Shown here in pieces: positions 1-11,265 of a DNA stretch of 64,000 bases (the first letter of the stretch is position 1; every line of letters begins with the position of its first letter). This DNA is from Channallabes apus. Taxonomy: Eukaryota > Chordata > Actinopteri > Siluriformes > Clariidae. Location: contig CM060104.1 in the NCBI GenBank assembly GCA_030522415.1, forward strand, positions 14,791,729-14,855,728. Reading direction: 5' to 3'. The notes beneath the pieces were generated by a model, which ran no database searches, was not told the origin of the DNA, and saw only the letters and a program-made list of their open reading frames with translations. Both the position numbers and the translations under genes were made by a program.

Positions 1-3000
1 GACTAAAAATCTTCGAATCTCAAAGGAAAGAAAATTATGTCATGATGTCTTGGTTAAGCCTTGTACAACATCTGCTTCATTTTCCACAAAAAGCTTGTAA
101 AATGCACAGCAAAAAGTACCACAGTGAGACTGTCGTCAAACAGTTTGTACAGAATGTACAAAAGAAAAACAGTGGAGGTATGTTCCCATGGCCTAGTATG
201 CCCATTATCATATGGGGGCATTTATGTTTTCCCACCTTAATTGATAGCAGATCAAAACACTCAGAAACAAAGTTATTCAGCAACTCTGCAGGGAAGAAAT
301 GTTTGTACCCAGCTGTATCCATTCACATGTGGTTTGAGTTTGGAATTTGTGTACTCAGGGGACTTATTCTTATCACACCATTATTCGTAACAATATACTC
401 AAGTTCATGGAAGGCGTTAAGTAATGGCTATGTGATGAAAAAGAAAAACCTTTTCCACAGTCTGCATTATCTCCTTTAAAAATACCACAAATAGATTAAG
501 TGCTTCACCATAAAAAATTATTATAATGATATCTAGACACTAACAGAATAAAAGTAAAAGGCCTAAATGCAGAAAGGATAAAAGTCTTCTTGTTGACTTT
601 TTATACTTCCTCCCCTCCTCTGGTATAATCCAGAAATGGTGTTTTAAACCTGGGGAATTCAGCCTCCTCTCACTAGGATGTTGACCTAAATTGTTTGCCT
701 GAATATAAAGTCAGCTGCGTGTTCAAGCAGAATTTTGAGCAGGAGTATTAGCTAGTCTTTTACGCCATAAAGGAGTCAACTGTACTTGGTGACAATTCAT
801 TGATTGCTCAATTCCCCACCCCAAATGACTTCTCTCTGAACCTGTTAAACTAAGGATGATTAACATGATTAAGATGATGATTGCGCAGACATGTACTGTA
901 TAGGAGTTTCTCTTGGTGTAATTGCTATCTTGAGCATCTAACATAAAAAAATAATTGTCACAAAGTAACATAGACACATTGAGTAGTTGCACAATGGAAC
1001 TTACAAATCAGACTTTACAAATGACATAGAAAATATACATACACAGTATATAGGGTATGCATGGTATGAACTGTAATCATGCTACAGTATGAACTCATGC
1101 TGTGCCATAAGATTTTGCAGTCCAGATACAGTGAGAATAATGCCTCTAATAACTGTATCGTTAACAGATAAATAATAGTTTACACGGCTATAGGTACAGT
1201 ATGAGTCATGGACCCAGAAAACCAGATACGTCTTGGTTAAGACTGAAATCACATAGAAATAAAAAAATTTTGTGATGACAAGCTTTTTTGTTGCATAATG
1301 TGTTGCCTGCCAACAGGTCATTTCCTGCATGTTTGGGTCATCGGTAAAAGTCTGGCCCTGTGGAGTAGATCTGGCAGTAAACAGTTCATTGATGGGAGTG
1401 AGAAAGCATCTAGTGCTCTTCTCAGCAGTATGAATTACTCATTAATAGTTTCTTGGATAGATAATGGGATGAGGACAACCACATGGTAATAAAAACATAT
1501 ATATAATAAAATAGAATATATATAATAATATATAAAATATAAAATATAAAGTCTATGCATGTGCATGTGATTTTCTCTTTCCAATTGGAACTGTTTGATA
1601 GAGTCCATCAAATAATAAATATTTAGACAATGTCATTGGTATTTTAGTTTTTACCCCAGTATGCTGTAATTAAAATGTAAGAATTAGTTTGCGAATTAAT
1701 ATTTAATTTGAGGGCAACTCATGTGGATGGTGTAGATATAACAACACATTCAGATGTGTGTTATTCCCTCCATTTTGCTTACAATAATCAAATAAATGGT
1801 CTCAAGGTCAAGTGTAACATGTGCATCTGATCTGAAGAAGTCTTCACCTTAATAAAGGAATAATATATTTGTCAATGTTAAGATATATGGACCTGCTGGC
1901 ATAATATAATGTACATACAGTTTATGCCTGGCCTATACCTAGAATGATTTGTAGAGTTAAACACTGCTACTTTTATCACAGTGATAATGTTGTTGTTTTT
2001 CATCATAGTATACAAATGAACTAATAATCTATAATCCCACTATCTGCTGTAACACAGAAAGGCTCCTTTTTAAATCTGGTTCCCCTTAAGATTTCTTAAT
2101 CATGTTGTGTCATGGAGTTTTTCTTTGCCATTGATCCCTCTGGCTTTCTCATTAAGGATACAAGCTGACATCCGGATTCTTGCGAAGCTGCTTCCTGTAT
2201 AGATGAGTGTACTGTTAAAATTAGTTACAAGAAAACCCTTGTACAGCATGCAATAAGAATCAACTAGCTAAAGGGAAACCTATGAATCTACGGATGGTTT
2301 ATAAAAGTTATACTGCGTTACATTACATACTGTAAGCAAATATTAATAAACTCATAATCATGGAGGTGGATCTATAAATTATTTGCCAAGTTATACACTA
2401 CTGTGGGATGTAAACATGCATTATTTTCCTAAATTCTGTATAATTATATGGTAGATCATGCTGAAAAAAATGCAAGATTTCCTTATAAAGAACTTGCAAA
2501 ATTTCAGCATGTAAAGGCATGCTGTTCAGGGACACCCTCATGATTTTTGCTATGGAGGGTGGAGGTGAATCAGAGTGCTTTGATTGCAAAATCCATATAT
2601 GATAAAGATGTCTGAAAAGTACAGACATGATCTTTGTACTAAATAAAACAAAACACAAAACAGACTGTGTAACACCTGAGTGTGCTTTGACAGGCAGTAT
2701 TTGCACTCAGGGATTCAAGCCAACACGGATGTCCTTATCATACTGTACAGTAAGTGTAGCTGGTGTTTTGTATGTCTACTTTGGAGGAGCAATGGGTAGA
2801 TCAAGTCAGGACAAGCAAACTCATAGTTTAAGCTGCTCTTTGATTCTTGTTACTCAGATATTTTACAACCCACATATAGCTGATGTTCTGAGATTGCTCG
2901 TGTTTTGTCTACAATCAGTCCAATACCTTTTAATGAACACCTCTATAAACCCCCTTCACCCTTTGTTCATACAGTATATGGACTTATTATATTTCCCAGT

Positions 3001-4186
3001 TTCCTATTAGCGATAGTTTTAATTTTATTTGCTAAAGATATTTCAAGGTTAAAAACTAATAATTGTTTTTCAGTTTAAGGGGAGAAGCCCACATTTTCCT
3101 CTAATACTGACAGTGCTCAACATATTTATAAGATGTCTCATGTGTTTATTTGTTTATGTTCTTGCTTCTAACTTGGTTTAGATCTCATGGTTGTTTTAAT
3201 CTAGTTAATTTAATCCAGAGGTTTCATGTCAGGAAAACCTCACTCAAAAGTTTAATCTGGCTGTTTTTCTGTTCTGTATAAATGAAGGCACTTCCATGTG
3301 TTCACTTTCACATTAATGTTATACAATATATGTACAATCATAATATTGTTTGGTTTTATTCTTTCTCTGTAATAAGATTGCAGTAGTAGCTGAAAAGCCT
3401 TTATACAGTATATGTATAGCTTCATGCTTTTTGAAAAGTGGAAATCTTTTTAGAAGCAATACCTCTGACGTATGTCTACAGTAGATGTCGTGATATCTGT
3501 TGCTAAGGCATTAGCTGTTTCAACTGGAATGGTCTGGCAGACACTATGACGTGACTGGGGGTTTATAAAGATGGCATTACACGATCACGGAATGCTCTTC
3601 CTCTTTCCTTTTCTCTCTAGGACCATCAATGTGGTTTCCTTCTAAACCAGTGAAGTTGTTCTGTTTGCTTGATTGTTTGCCAATAGCACAGGCACATTTG
3701 ACTGACTGTTACCTCATATGCACAGCCTATCAACGGTTCACATGCTTCCTCTTTCCCATTCAAGTCAGAGATGTTTTAATAGTGTGCTAATCCTCTGATT
3801 TTGTGTTATTTTTAAATCTGCATAATCAGATTAGTGCTGTTAATTACTTTGACAGTGGCATACTGTTTCTGTATGGGAGCTGCAGAATTAGAATCATATA
3901 ATATTAGCAAGTCTATAAATCTATGGATCATGTGACTTGTTAAGTTGTGTATTGTATCCTCAGAAGGGAGAGGAGTATCTGCACCTTGAATGATTCTTAG
4001 AAACTATTTGAAGTAGGATGCATTATTTATTATAAACCCAAATAAGTTGGCTATCCGTTTTTGAGTTTGTTGTACTCATTCATATTAATCATTCTTTATT
4101 TGCATTAATGAGTAGCCTAACTCATACTATTTGATAGTAATTATAATTTTTTTTTAGTTTTGAAATTGTTATTGGTCTTTCCCGGC
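1..4186. other. Intergenic, no recognisable gene
   Basis: AT-rich sequence with no exon, transposase or RNA gene that I recognise. Open frames exist on both strands near 42-479 and at 2627-3010, but their translations show no known motif, are rich in Cys/Ser/Leu/Phe as expected of translated noncoding DNA, and have no clear splice context. A run of AT-only simple sequence lies at about 1497-1550. Confidence 0.6.
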
Positions 4187-4383
4187 AATGAGTCGCTACA
4201 GTGGACCATCCGGTCCGCACACAAGCTTGGCACAGGTTTTACACCAGATGCCCTTCATGAAGCAGCCCTGCCATTTTATCTGGGCTTGGGAAAGGCACTT
4301 CATCCAGTGTCTGAGAATCGGACCCAGGCCTTTCATGTGGCAGGTGAAACACCTACAGTACCACTGAGCCACCAATGCCCTGT
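4187..4383 (-). repeat. tRNA-derived SINE, minus strand
   Basis: Read on the minus strand, the sequence opens with an A-box-like GGTGGCTCAGTGG and about 50 bp later has a B-box-like GGGTCCGATTCT. That is the pol III promoter spacing of a tRNA head. The rest is a tRNA-unrelated body. A teleost SINE type is likely; the family name is not assigned. Confidence 0.6.
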
Positions 4384-5290
4384 TACAAAGCAAAGAAAGT
4401 AAATTTCTTTATTTTTCTTCAGTTAAATCTGAAAGTACAAAATCTATGAATATCAATACTAAAACTAAAACTAATAGGAATTTAGGATTTATATTCAAAC
4501 CCCGAAAACCGGAGTTGTAAACCTGACAATTTCAAAAACTGAACAATTTAAAGTAGTGGGTTCAAATTAAAGATTGATATTTGCCAATTACAAGAAATCT
4601 TGCTTTCTAACCTCCTAAACAGTAGGTAGCAAAAAGTGAAGCTTACGTTTTCCCCCGTGCGCGTGTAAACACATTCTATTCATAACTCTAGAGAGCACCA
4701 AACTGTCGACAATCAGATGACATAAATCAAAAACATCAACTTTAGTGTCCCCAGATTTGTAAAGATTATACTTACAGCATCATGCAAAGACAGACCAATC
4801 CAACATCTTGATCAAAACAATTCAACATGGGCAGTTTACATGTGCATTGATGATGTCAGACACAAAATCGCTAGGCTGAAAGATTTTAAGTTGGTGGAAC
4901 TTTAAGGAGACAGTTACTGTGGCTTAAAAAGTCAAAGTTGTTCAGCTAACTTGAAAAGTGTAATTTCTACAAACTCATAAATACCAAAAAGTTCTAAATA
5001 CTCATCAATCACTCATTAATTTGAACTAATTGTAATTATTTAAGTTAACAATACTCAATATGTTTAATTACTTTAAGCATTAGGGTTTACAGTGTACTGA
5101 TCCTGTACTGGTCTCTTGTTCTCTGGAGAAGTCTACCATCAGGACATGTTATAAACCCTTCTGGCAACTTTGGTGTACAGCCTTCGATAGTTCAGAAAGA
5201 AATTACTGTGTCTGTGCAAAATGGAAGCCGTAGAATTCTAAGTTGTGTCTGTAATCTCTAGGGTGTTATGGCTGAGTGGAGGACCAGCTG
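4384..5290. other. Intergenic, nothing recognised
   Basis: AT-rich unique-looking DNA. No exon, repeat end or RNA gene could be supported here. Confidence 0.5.
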
Positions 5291-5915
5291 GCCATCTGGC
5301 TTTTTTTGTTCGACAAGAATGGTAAATTAAGCCTGATCCCTGCATGATGCTGGTTGTTGAATGCTCAAATTGTCATGTCCTTGCATGACAAGTACAAGGG
5401 GTTGTTCCAAGGCAAACTGAGGTGTAAAACTGGTATTTACGGAAGACTTCAAGCAGAGTACAGTGATGAAACAATTGAATGGTGCAAATGTTGTATTTAA
5501 GAAGGCCTTACATCAAGAATGATGTTCCTGGCCGAGGTGGCTCAGACACCACTACAGTCATTCATGTGAACATTCAACAAATAGGATACTTGATCTTCAA
5601 AAATTGCCAGATAACTCGTCACCAACTTAACTGGAAGTTATTGCCTCACCCCCTGTATAGTCCTGACCACGCTTTGAGCCATTACCGTATTTTGAGGCAT
5701 TGAAGGCGTTAGTGGTAGGCCAACATTTCATGTCTTTGACATACTGAAAAAAAGTTTCTACTTTGATGGTATCCAAGCACTAGTGAAATGCTGGGATAAG
5801 TGCATTAGTGTAACTGGAGATTATATAGAGAAATAAATCTAGTTTTAATTCTCATAACTGTGTTCTGTTATTCTGTTATTCTGCATAATCAAAAGTCCTG
5901 GTTTGACTCGAACAA
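5291..5915 (+). mobile_element. Decayed mariner transposon (3' half)
   Basis: The frame at 5479-5703 ends with a mariner transposase signature, LPHPLYSPDHALSHY (about 5640-5690). It matches the mariner block around the third catalytic aspartate (HPPYSPDLAPSDY in the family). Downstream, 5770-5900 resembles the mariner 3' end, finishing near GTCCTGGTTTGACT, the reverse of the inner TIR. The reading frame is broken and the 5' half is not recognisable, so this is a fossil. Related pieces lie at 7751-8670, 37060-37110 and 39595-39795. Confidence 0.65.
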
Positions 5916-7750
5916 CCCATGTGGCAGAGAACTGAAAATTAGATAAGAGGTTATGTGTTTCCTTGTGCAACAGTGTTTGTCAGTCTATATTATGAGAACC
6001 TATTCATAGTATTAGCTGCAGTTCCCTGTAATAAAGCCACACCAGTATGAGTTCACACCAGTCTAGTTGTGTTGAAATTATGGGAATTCACTGAAAAATC
6101 ATTTGATGTTTTGCAAGAATAATGATTTAGATTTACATATATATATATATATAACCTTAATTGTTTTAACTACTATTAAACAAACTGGGAATAAGTTTAA
6201 AAAAAGGGAATTCCAGGAGTAGAGCAAGAAAGAGAAAACAACTCCTTACAAAGTTTTTATTTTTTTTATTTAATTTTTTTTAAAAAGCATACACAGAATA
6301 GTAAGGAGTCCTCTGATCTCCATCATCTGGGAAAACAGAAATGCTCAGCCTTAATTTCAGATAATAGTTGGAGTTAAAGGCTCCCTTGGGACTAAATGGT
6401 TTGTGGATAACTATACAGTACATACCATTCCACTCTGGGTGCATTATAGGCTTTTATGAATAACAGCAACGGAATCTAATAATATTAAATGACAGAGCTA
6501 AAGCAAAAGTATCAGGACTACTTTATTATCAGAAGCCAAACATGAAATTTGTTAATTGATCTTATGAGCAGCATGAACAGGATGAGTGACTTATTGTCGT
6601 GGAATGTCATATAGGCTTGTATGTATTATAAAGTTATGTAAGCATTTCGAAAGATCAACTTAGAGAATCAAATCTTCTGACCTGATCTCAAGATGTCTGA
6701 CCCTATTCTCCTGAGAGATGTTTATTTATCTACTGGTTCACTCCATATAAACCTTGGAAACTCAGCTGGAAACATTCTGGCACAAAGTAGCATGTCTTCA
6801 ATACTACCATTATTAGTTAAATTACTTAGCCTGCAGACTAAACGGAGTCTGCATCACACTTCCTCTCCTCGAAATGTTTCTAAATGTGGTTTAGCTGGTC
6901 GAGGAGCCCTTTTTTTTTACTTCATGCTTGAAAAATGATTAAAGACAAAGTGTTTTTTTGTGAACTGACTACTTACTAATGATCTAACATTCCACAGATG
7001 CCAGGCCATTTATGCAACAAAAGAGACCAACTAGAGGCAAGCAATAGACCCTTTCTCTCTTTAAAATCCTCGCTTAGCCTATTTAGCCTGTCTATTTTCA
7101 CAAACCACATGGAAGTTGTAGAGCTTGTTCCTGCGTCACAAGTCTGTGGGCATACTGAATACTCCTCCGTTACTAGTCCCAGAAGCAGGAAGTTGACTCA
7201 GGACAAAGACTCATAAAAGGAGTCTCTTTAACACAGTGAGAATATCACAGCTGATAACGTACCAAACTGTTGACATTACAGAGTTGCCTTAATTAGCTGG
7301 TGTGATGGGAGGCTGGCATGGCCAAAGCATTCCACGGGCAGTGCAGACAGGCATGATGAGAGAAGCGTTTGCTGTTTTCACACAGTTCTAAATTTCATAA
7401 AGTTTCCTATCCACAAAGAGTTATTTAACCAAAGATAATTTTACATACAGTACAGTCAGCATGTCTCTACAGCATTTAGATCTACAACACTTATTTCAAA
7501 TAAAAGTTAATATAACATTTATAATGTTTGCTTTTTAGGAATTCTACCAAAGCAGAACCTATTTTAAAAAAGCATTATGATATTTTATATCTTTCCTATT
7601 AATTGATTATAATCCGTCAAATAGCTTGGATTTTAAAATTGACAATATTATTTTCAATATTTCATATCTCATAATATTTTGTTTTCAGAAATTATTGAAT
7701 GTCACTGCCAGTAAATTAGCGATTAAGAGTTTAGTTGTCAGCATGCTTCT
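5916..7750. other. Intergenic, no gene seen
   Basis: Contains a short (AT)n run at about 6137-6153 and A/T homopolymer tracts near 6255-6290. The open frames at 6693-6938 and 6998-7216 have no recognisable motif and I do not support them as genes. Confidence 0.5.
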
Positions 7751-7789
7751 TAATACGAGGAGCATTCAAAGGTAAACTGTGACTTTTGA

Positions 7790-7802
7790 TTGTGCAGAAG
7801 TT
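7790..7802 (+). repeat. Target-site duplication, left copy
   Basis: TTGTGCAGAAGTT. It is repeated with one mismatch at 8212-8224 (TTGTGCGGAAGTT), directly flanking the SINE. Confidence 0.85.
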
Positions 7803-7928
7803 CATTCATTCATTCATCTTCTATACCGCTTTATCTTGTATTTAGGGTCGCGGGGACCTGGAGCCTATCCCAGGAGACTCTGGGCACGAGGCAGGGTACA
7901 GCCTGGACAGCGTGCCAATCCATCGCAG

Positions 7929-7993
<65 letters not shown>

Positions 7994-8211
7994 ATTCACA
8001 CACTATGGTCGATTTGGGAACGCCAATTAGCCTAATCTGCATGTCTTTGAACTGTGGGAGGAAACCAGAGTACCCGGAGGAAACCCACCAAGCACGGGGA
8101 GAACATGCAAACTCCATGCACACAGAGACGGGAATCGAGCCTGGCCGGGAATCGAACCTGGACCCTGGAGGTGCAAGGCGACAGTGCTAATCACTACACC
8201 ACCGTGCTGCC
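7803..8211 (-). repeat. Full-length tRNA-derived SINE with expanded (CA)n
   Basis: On the minus strand the element starts with a tRNA-like head (A-box-like TAGTGATTAGCAC, B-box GGTTCGATTCC). A conserved body follows (GTGGGTTTCCTCCGGGTACT type), then an internal (TG)n tract, then a 3' region ending in ATGAATGAATG repeats. On the plus strand the (CA)n tract at 7929-7991 is over 60 bp. The 13-bp duplications on both sides show insertion by LINE-style retrotransposition into an existing mariner copy. Related copies or fragments lie at 9340, 9515, 9801, 23852, 24621, 37828, 38248, 41101 and 60901. Confidence 0.85.
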
Positions 8212-8670
8212 TTGTGCGGAAGTTATGAGAGTAAAAATTCCCTTTATTTATTTATATAATCCCCTGCTAAACTAATGCACTCAGGACTCAGGATATACCA
8301 TCAAGGTAGACCTTTTTTTCCCCAGTATGCCGGAGCCATGATCAGATTGCCTGCTTTGCCTCCCAGGAACTTGTTTTATGGCCCCTATATGTGGAAATGG
8401 CTTGGAGCAAGTTCTCTTCCACATGTTGGAGATAATTGATCAATTTCAAGGATAAGGCATACCATTTGTTGAATTTTTACAAGAACAACTGCAAAGGGCT
8501 CAGAGCCACCTCGGCCAGGATTGTCATTCATGTATATACGGCCTGAAAAACGTTTGCACCAAATGTTTTACTGCAACTAAGTAAGAGTCTCAACACTGTA
8601 CTGTGTTTTTATATCTTCATTCACCAGACATTTTTCCAAGTCCCGGTTTGATTTAAAAGCCCCTCATATA

Positions 8671-9339
8671 CCAGCATATAATAAGAAACATTATGTATTG
8701 CATCAATGTCTTTGTTACCTCACAGAATTCTAGTCATACTGTAGAAACATGTATGTCATCCACTAGATGATCTGAATTTGACAAAACCACTTCCAGCTCA
8801 TACCCACTACTGAGATCATGAGCTTGGTAAGTGTCTGTGTCATGAGTCTGCCATATGACAAACATGACCATGAAACTATTTTTTTTATTTTACTAGAAGA
8901 ACACTGATAAAAAGTTATTGATAATAATTGCCTATAATAATAAAAAAGTGTGACTACCCTGTCAATAGAAACATGACTTCATGATTACACATACAAAAAG
9001 TGAGACAAGACATGAACTTACACTGTTCTGTACCTTGCTCCGGAAGGGTACACCTGCCTCTGACATGCATTTTATGATCACATTTTATGCAGGAATGTGT
9101 AAGGTCGCAGTGTTTGTGTTTCAGATTAACTAAATTCCCAGAATGCAAGGTGAACATTGTTGGCATATCTTCATCAAGTCTCAGTAACAATGAAGGCTTT
9201 GTGTCCACAGAGCAGGACGAACAAGGGTACACAAATCTTACTGCACAAACTGTTACAAACCTGCCTCTGCACCCTAGCTGTTCTTTGCAACTCCAGCTAA
9301 TGTTTTAACTTAATAAATAAATAAATAAATAAAAAATTG
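8671..9339. other. Intergenic, nothing recognised
   Basis: No exon or repeat end is supported. The overlapping open frames on opposite strands at 8954-9308 have no family signature. An (AAAT)n run at 9312-9333 borders the next SINE piece. Confidence 0.5.
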
Positions 9340-9465
9340 GCACCCTGTCCATGGTGTACCCCGCCTAGTGCCCGAAGTCTCCTGGGATAGGCTCCAGGTC
9401 CCCCGCGACCCTGAACACAGGATTAAGCGGTATAGAAAATGAATGAATGAATGAATGAATGAATA
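9340..9465 (+). repeat. SINE 3' fragment
   Basis: The 3' end of the same SINE as at 7803-8211 (GGCACCCTGTCC ... CTGGGATAGGCTCCAGGTCC ... GGATTAAGCGGTATAG), ending in (GAAT)n. The tRNA head is missing, as expected of 5' truncation during reverse transcription. Confidence 0.8.
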
Positions 9466-9469
9466 TACT

Positions 9470-9507
9470 CATAGTAATTATATATATATTATATTAATAC
9501 TACTTTT
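9470..9507 (+). repeat. Inverted-repeat arm, left
   Basis: A 38-bp AT-rich arm that is nearly the reverse complement of 9662-9698. The two arms enclose a second SINE fragment. Confidence 0.75.
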
Positions 9508-9514
9508 GTGTGTG

Positions 9515-9660
9515 TGCCCTGCGATGGATTGGCACCCTGTCCAGGGTGTACCCCGCCTAGTACCCGAAGTCTCCTGGGATAGGCTCTAGGTCCCCCGCGG
9601 CCCTGAACACAGGATTAAGCGGTTTAGAAGATGAATGAATGAATGAATATATATATATAT
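9515..9660 (+). repeat. SINE 3' fragment inside an inverted repeat
   Basis: A near-duplicate of 9340-9465 (same body and same order, also ending in ATGAATGAATG and then (AT)n). It sits between the arms at 9470-9507 and 9662-9698. Confidence 0.8.
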
Positions 9661-9661
9661 T

Positions 9662-9698
9662 AAAGTAGTATTAATATAATTTATATATAATTACTATG
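9662..9698 (+). repeat. Inverted-repeat arm, right
   Basis: Pairs with 9470-9507. Both contain the GTAGTATTAATATAAT core in opposite orientation. Confidence 0.75.
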
Positions 9699-9762
9699 AC
9701 AATGATCATGTGATAAATTATATGAAACACATCTGCAGATGAAACATAATGAATTATTAAAA

Positions 9763-9763
<1 letters not shown>

Positions 9764-9796
<33 letters not shown>
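9764..9796 (+). repeat. (GT)n microsatellite
   Basis: About 16 uninterrupted GT units next to an inverted SINE fragment. Confidence 0.9.
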
Positions 9797-9800
9797 TAAT

Positions 9801-9881
9801 TCATTCATTCATTTTCTATACCGCTTATTCCTGTGATCAGGGTCGCGGGGGACCTGGAGCCTATCCCAGGAGACTTCGGGC
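9801..9881 (-). repeat. SINE 3' fragment, minus strand
   Basis: (TCAT)n, then TTTTCTATACCGCTTATTCCTG and GGAGCCTATCCCAGGAGAC. This is the 3' tail of the same SINE in the opposite orientation to the copies at 9340 and 9515. Confidence 0.8.
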
Positions 9882-9964
9882 CTATATGTGTGTATACTTT
9901 TTTCCCCTCTTAACGTAATGTAACCATGTATAATTTTTTATTAATTTATTTACACTGCTAACAA

Positions 9965-11265
9965 TAAGTTAGGGATATTGTTATTTACAGTACATGAGTG
10001 CTTTTCTTATTTGCTCTGAATTTGAATGAAATAAGTAAAAGTTCCCTTTGATATTACTAATAATGTATGAGGTGGGTGTTTCCACCATTTGCCGCAATTA
10101 CAGCTTGACAGTGACGTATCATGTTCCTCACTAGCCTTATGATGTTGTTCTGAGGCAATGCATTCCACTCTGCCACAAGTGCTACATGCAGTTCTGCCAG
10201 GTCACATGGGGGTGGGGTACGATCATCCAGTCTCTGCTTCAACTGGTCCCAGACGTGCTCTATGGGGTTCAGGTCAGGGGACATTGATGGCCATATCATA
10301 TGAGGCACTCCAACTTCCTGAAGTCGAGTTGTGATAATTCTGCCACGATATGGTGGAGCATTATCTTCCATGAACACAAAGTTGGGGGTGTGATGGCGGA
10401 ATTGGGGGATGATGATGGGTTCTATGATGTCTTTGAGGCAGTGACAATAACCAAATCTGTTTTGTGCTGACTGGTGATGCCTGCCCAGACTGTTGCACCT
10501 CCTCCACCAAAGCAAACTCTGGGGATCATGTTGACCTCAGTGTATCGCTCACCTCGCCTTCTCCAGCAATGCTGACCTGACACTCATCAGTAAACGGGAA
10601 GGTAGACCACTGCTGCATTGTCCAGGTCACATGGTCTTGTGCCCACTGCAAACGTTCACAGCGGTGTCTTGGTGTCAGCAGAGTCAACCTGCAACGGTCG
10701 TCTGGCATTCAGGCCAAAGCGGTGGAGTCGGCTGCAAATGATTTGTCTGAAAACCCTAGTACCCCTCACATCTCGTAAACAGGCCTACAGCTGTGTGGCA
10801 GTTGCATAATCATGTCTGAGTGCATAGGTCCTTAGGTACTGGTCATCGTTCGATCTGTCACTCATGGGGCTCCACTCCTGGGTCTTTCATGAACTCTGTC
10901 AGTAGTTCTGCGTCTTGATGCAAGTCTGCCGATGACACTTTGAGACACACCAAGTTCACGAGCAACATCTGACTGCCTGCCACCCACCCATGGCCAGGTG
11001 GCGCTGCTCGTCCCTTAAGTGACGTCGTGTGTTCATGGCTGTTTGAATGATGAACGTGGAATGACTTACTGACAATACCAGCTTTTTATACCCACAGAAT
11101 GTTGAAATTGATGCCACATTGAAAAAGGTTGTCTTTTTGGATTAAAACCAATATAAGGCACACCAGTACACAATGAGACCATTACATGGAAAACAAAAAA
11201 TGAGGTGTGTCTATCATCCCAATACAATTGCCTCCCTATCCCAAAAATGTTTGGAGTGAAACAAA
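9965..11265 (-). mobile_element. Tc1-like transposon with decayed transposase
   Basis: A minus-strand Tc1 transposase relic occupies about 10057-11038, flanked by noncoding ends. The right flank (11040-11265) includes GGGATAGGGAGGCAATTG, which resembles a Tc1 terminal region. The exact termini and TA duplications were not fixed by eye, so the boundaries are approximate. Confidence 0.75.
10057..11038 (-). pseudogene. Tc1 transposase pseudogene (DD34E)
   Basis: Cut-and-paste transposase, broken. Read on the minus strand, an N-terminal region starts near 11038 and contains several interruptions. The piece at 10708-10526 carries the family block ERLQWAQDHVTWT and a catalytic FTDE. The longest open piece, 10515-10057 (about 152 residues), carries MEDNAPPYR (second catalytic Asp) and WPSMSPDLNPIEHVWDQL (catalytic Glu), and ends in AVIAANGGNTHLIHY. 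The two C-terminal pieces lie in different frames, with a shift near 10530-10560. All three catalytic residues are readable, but the coding frame is not intact. Confidence 0.9.

Larger units (their letters stand above)
7751..8670 (-). mobile_element. Mariner remnant interrupted by a SINE
   Basis: Both terminal regions are visible. The left end reads CGAGGAGCATTCAAAGG and the right end reads TTTAAAAGCCCCTCATATA, its approximate reverse complement and typical of mariner TIRs. The internal sequence at 8500-8540 is the reverse complement of the block at 5519-5550, so this copy runs on the minus strand. No coding frame survives. A SINE at 7803-8211 splits the element. Confidence 0.65.

Noticed and set aside
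42..479. 145-residue open frame on the plus strand, with a second open frame on the minus strand
   Set aside because: No family motif, no splice context, composition like translated AT-rich noncoding DNA, and both strands are open at once.
7779..8275. Overlapping His/Thr-rich open frames
   Set aside because: These are translations of the (CA)n array and the SINE body, not protein genes.
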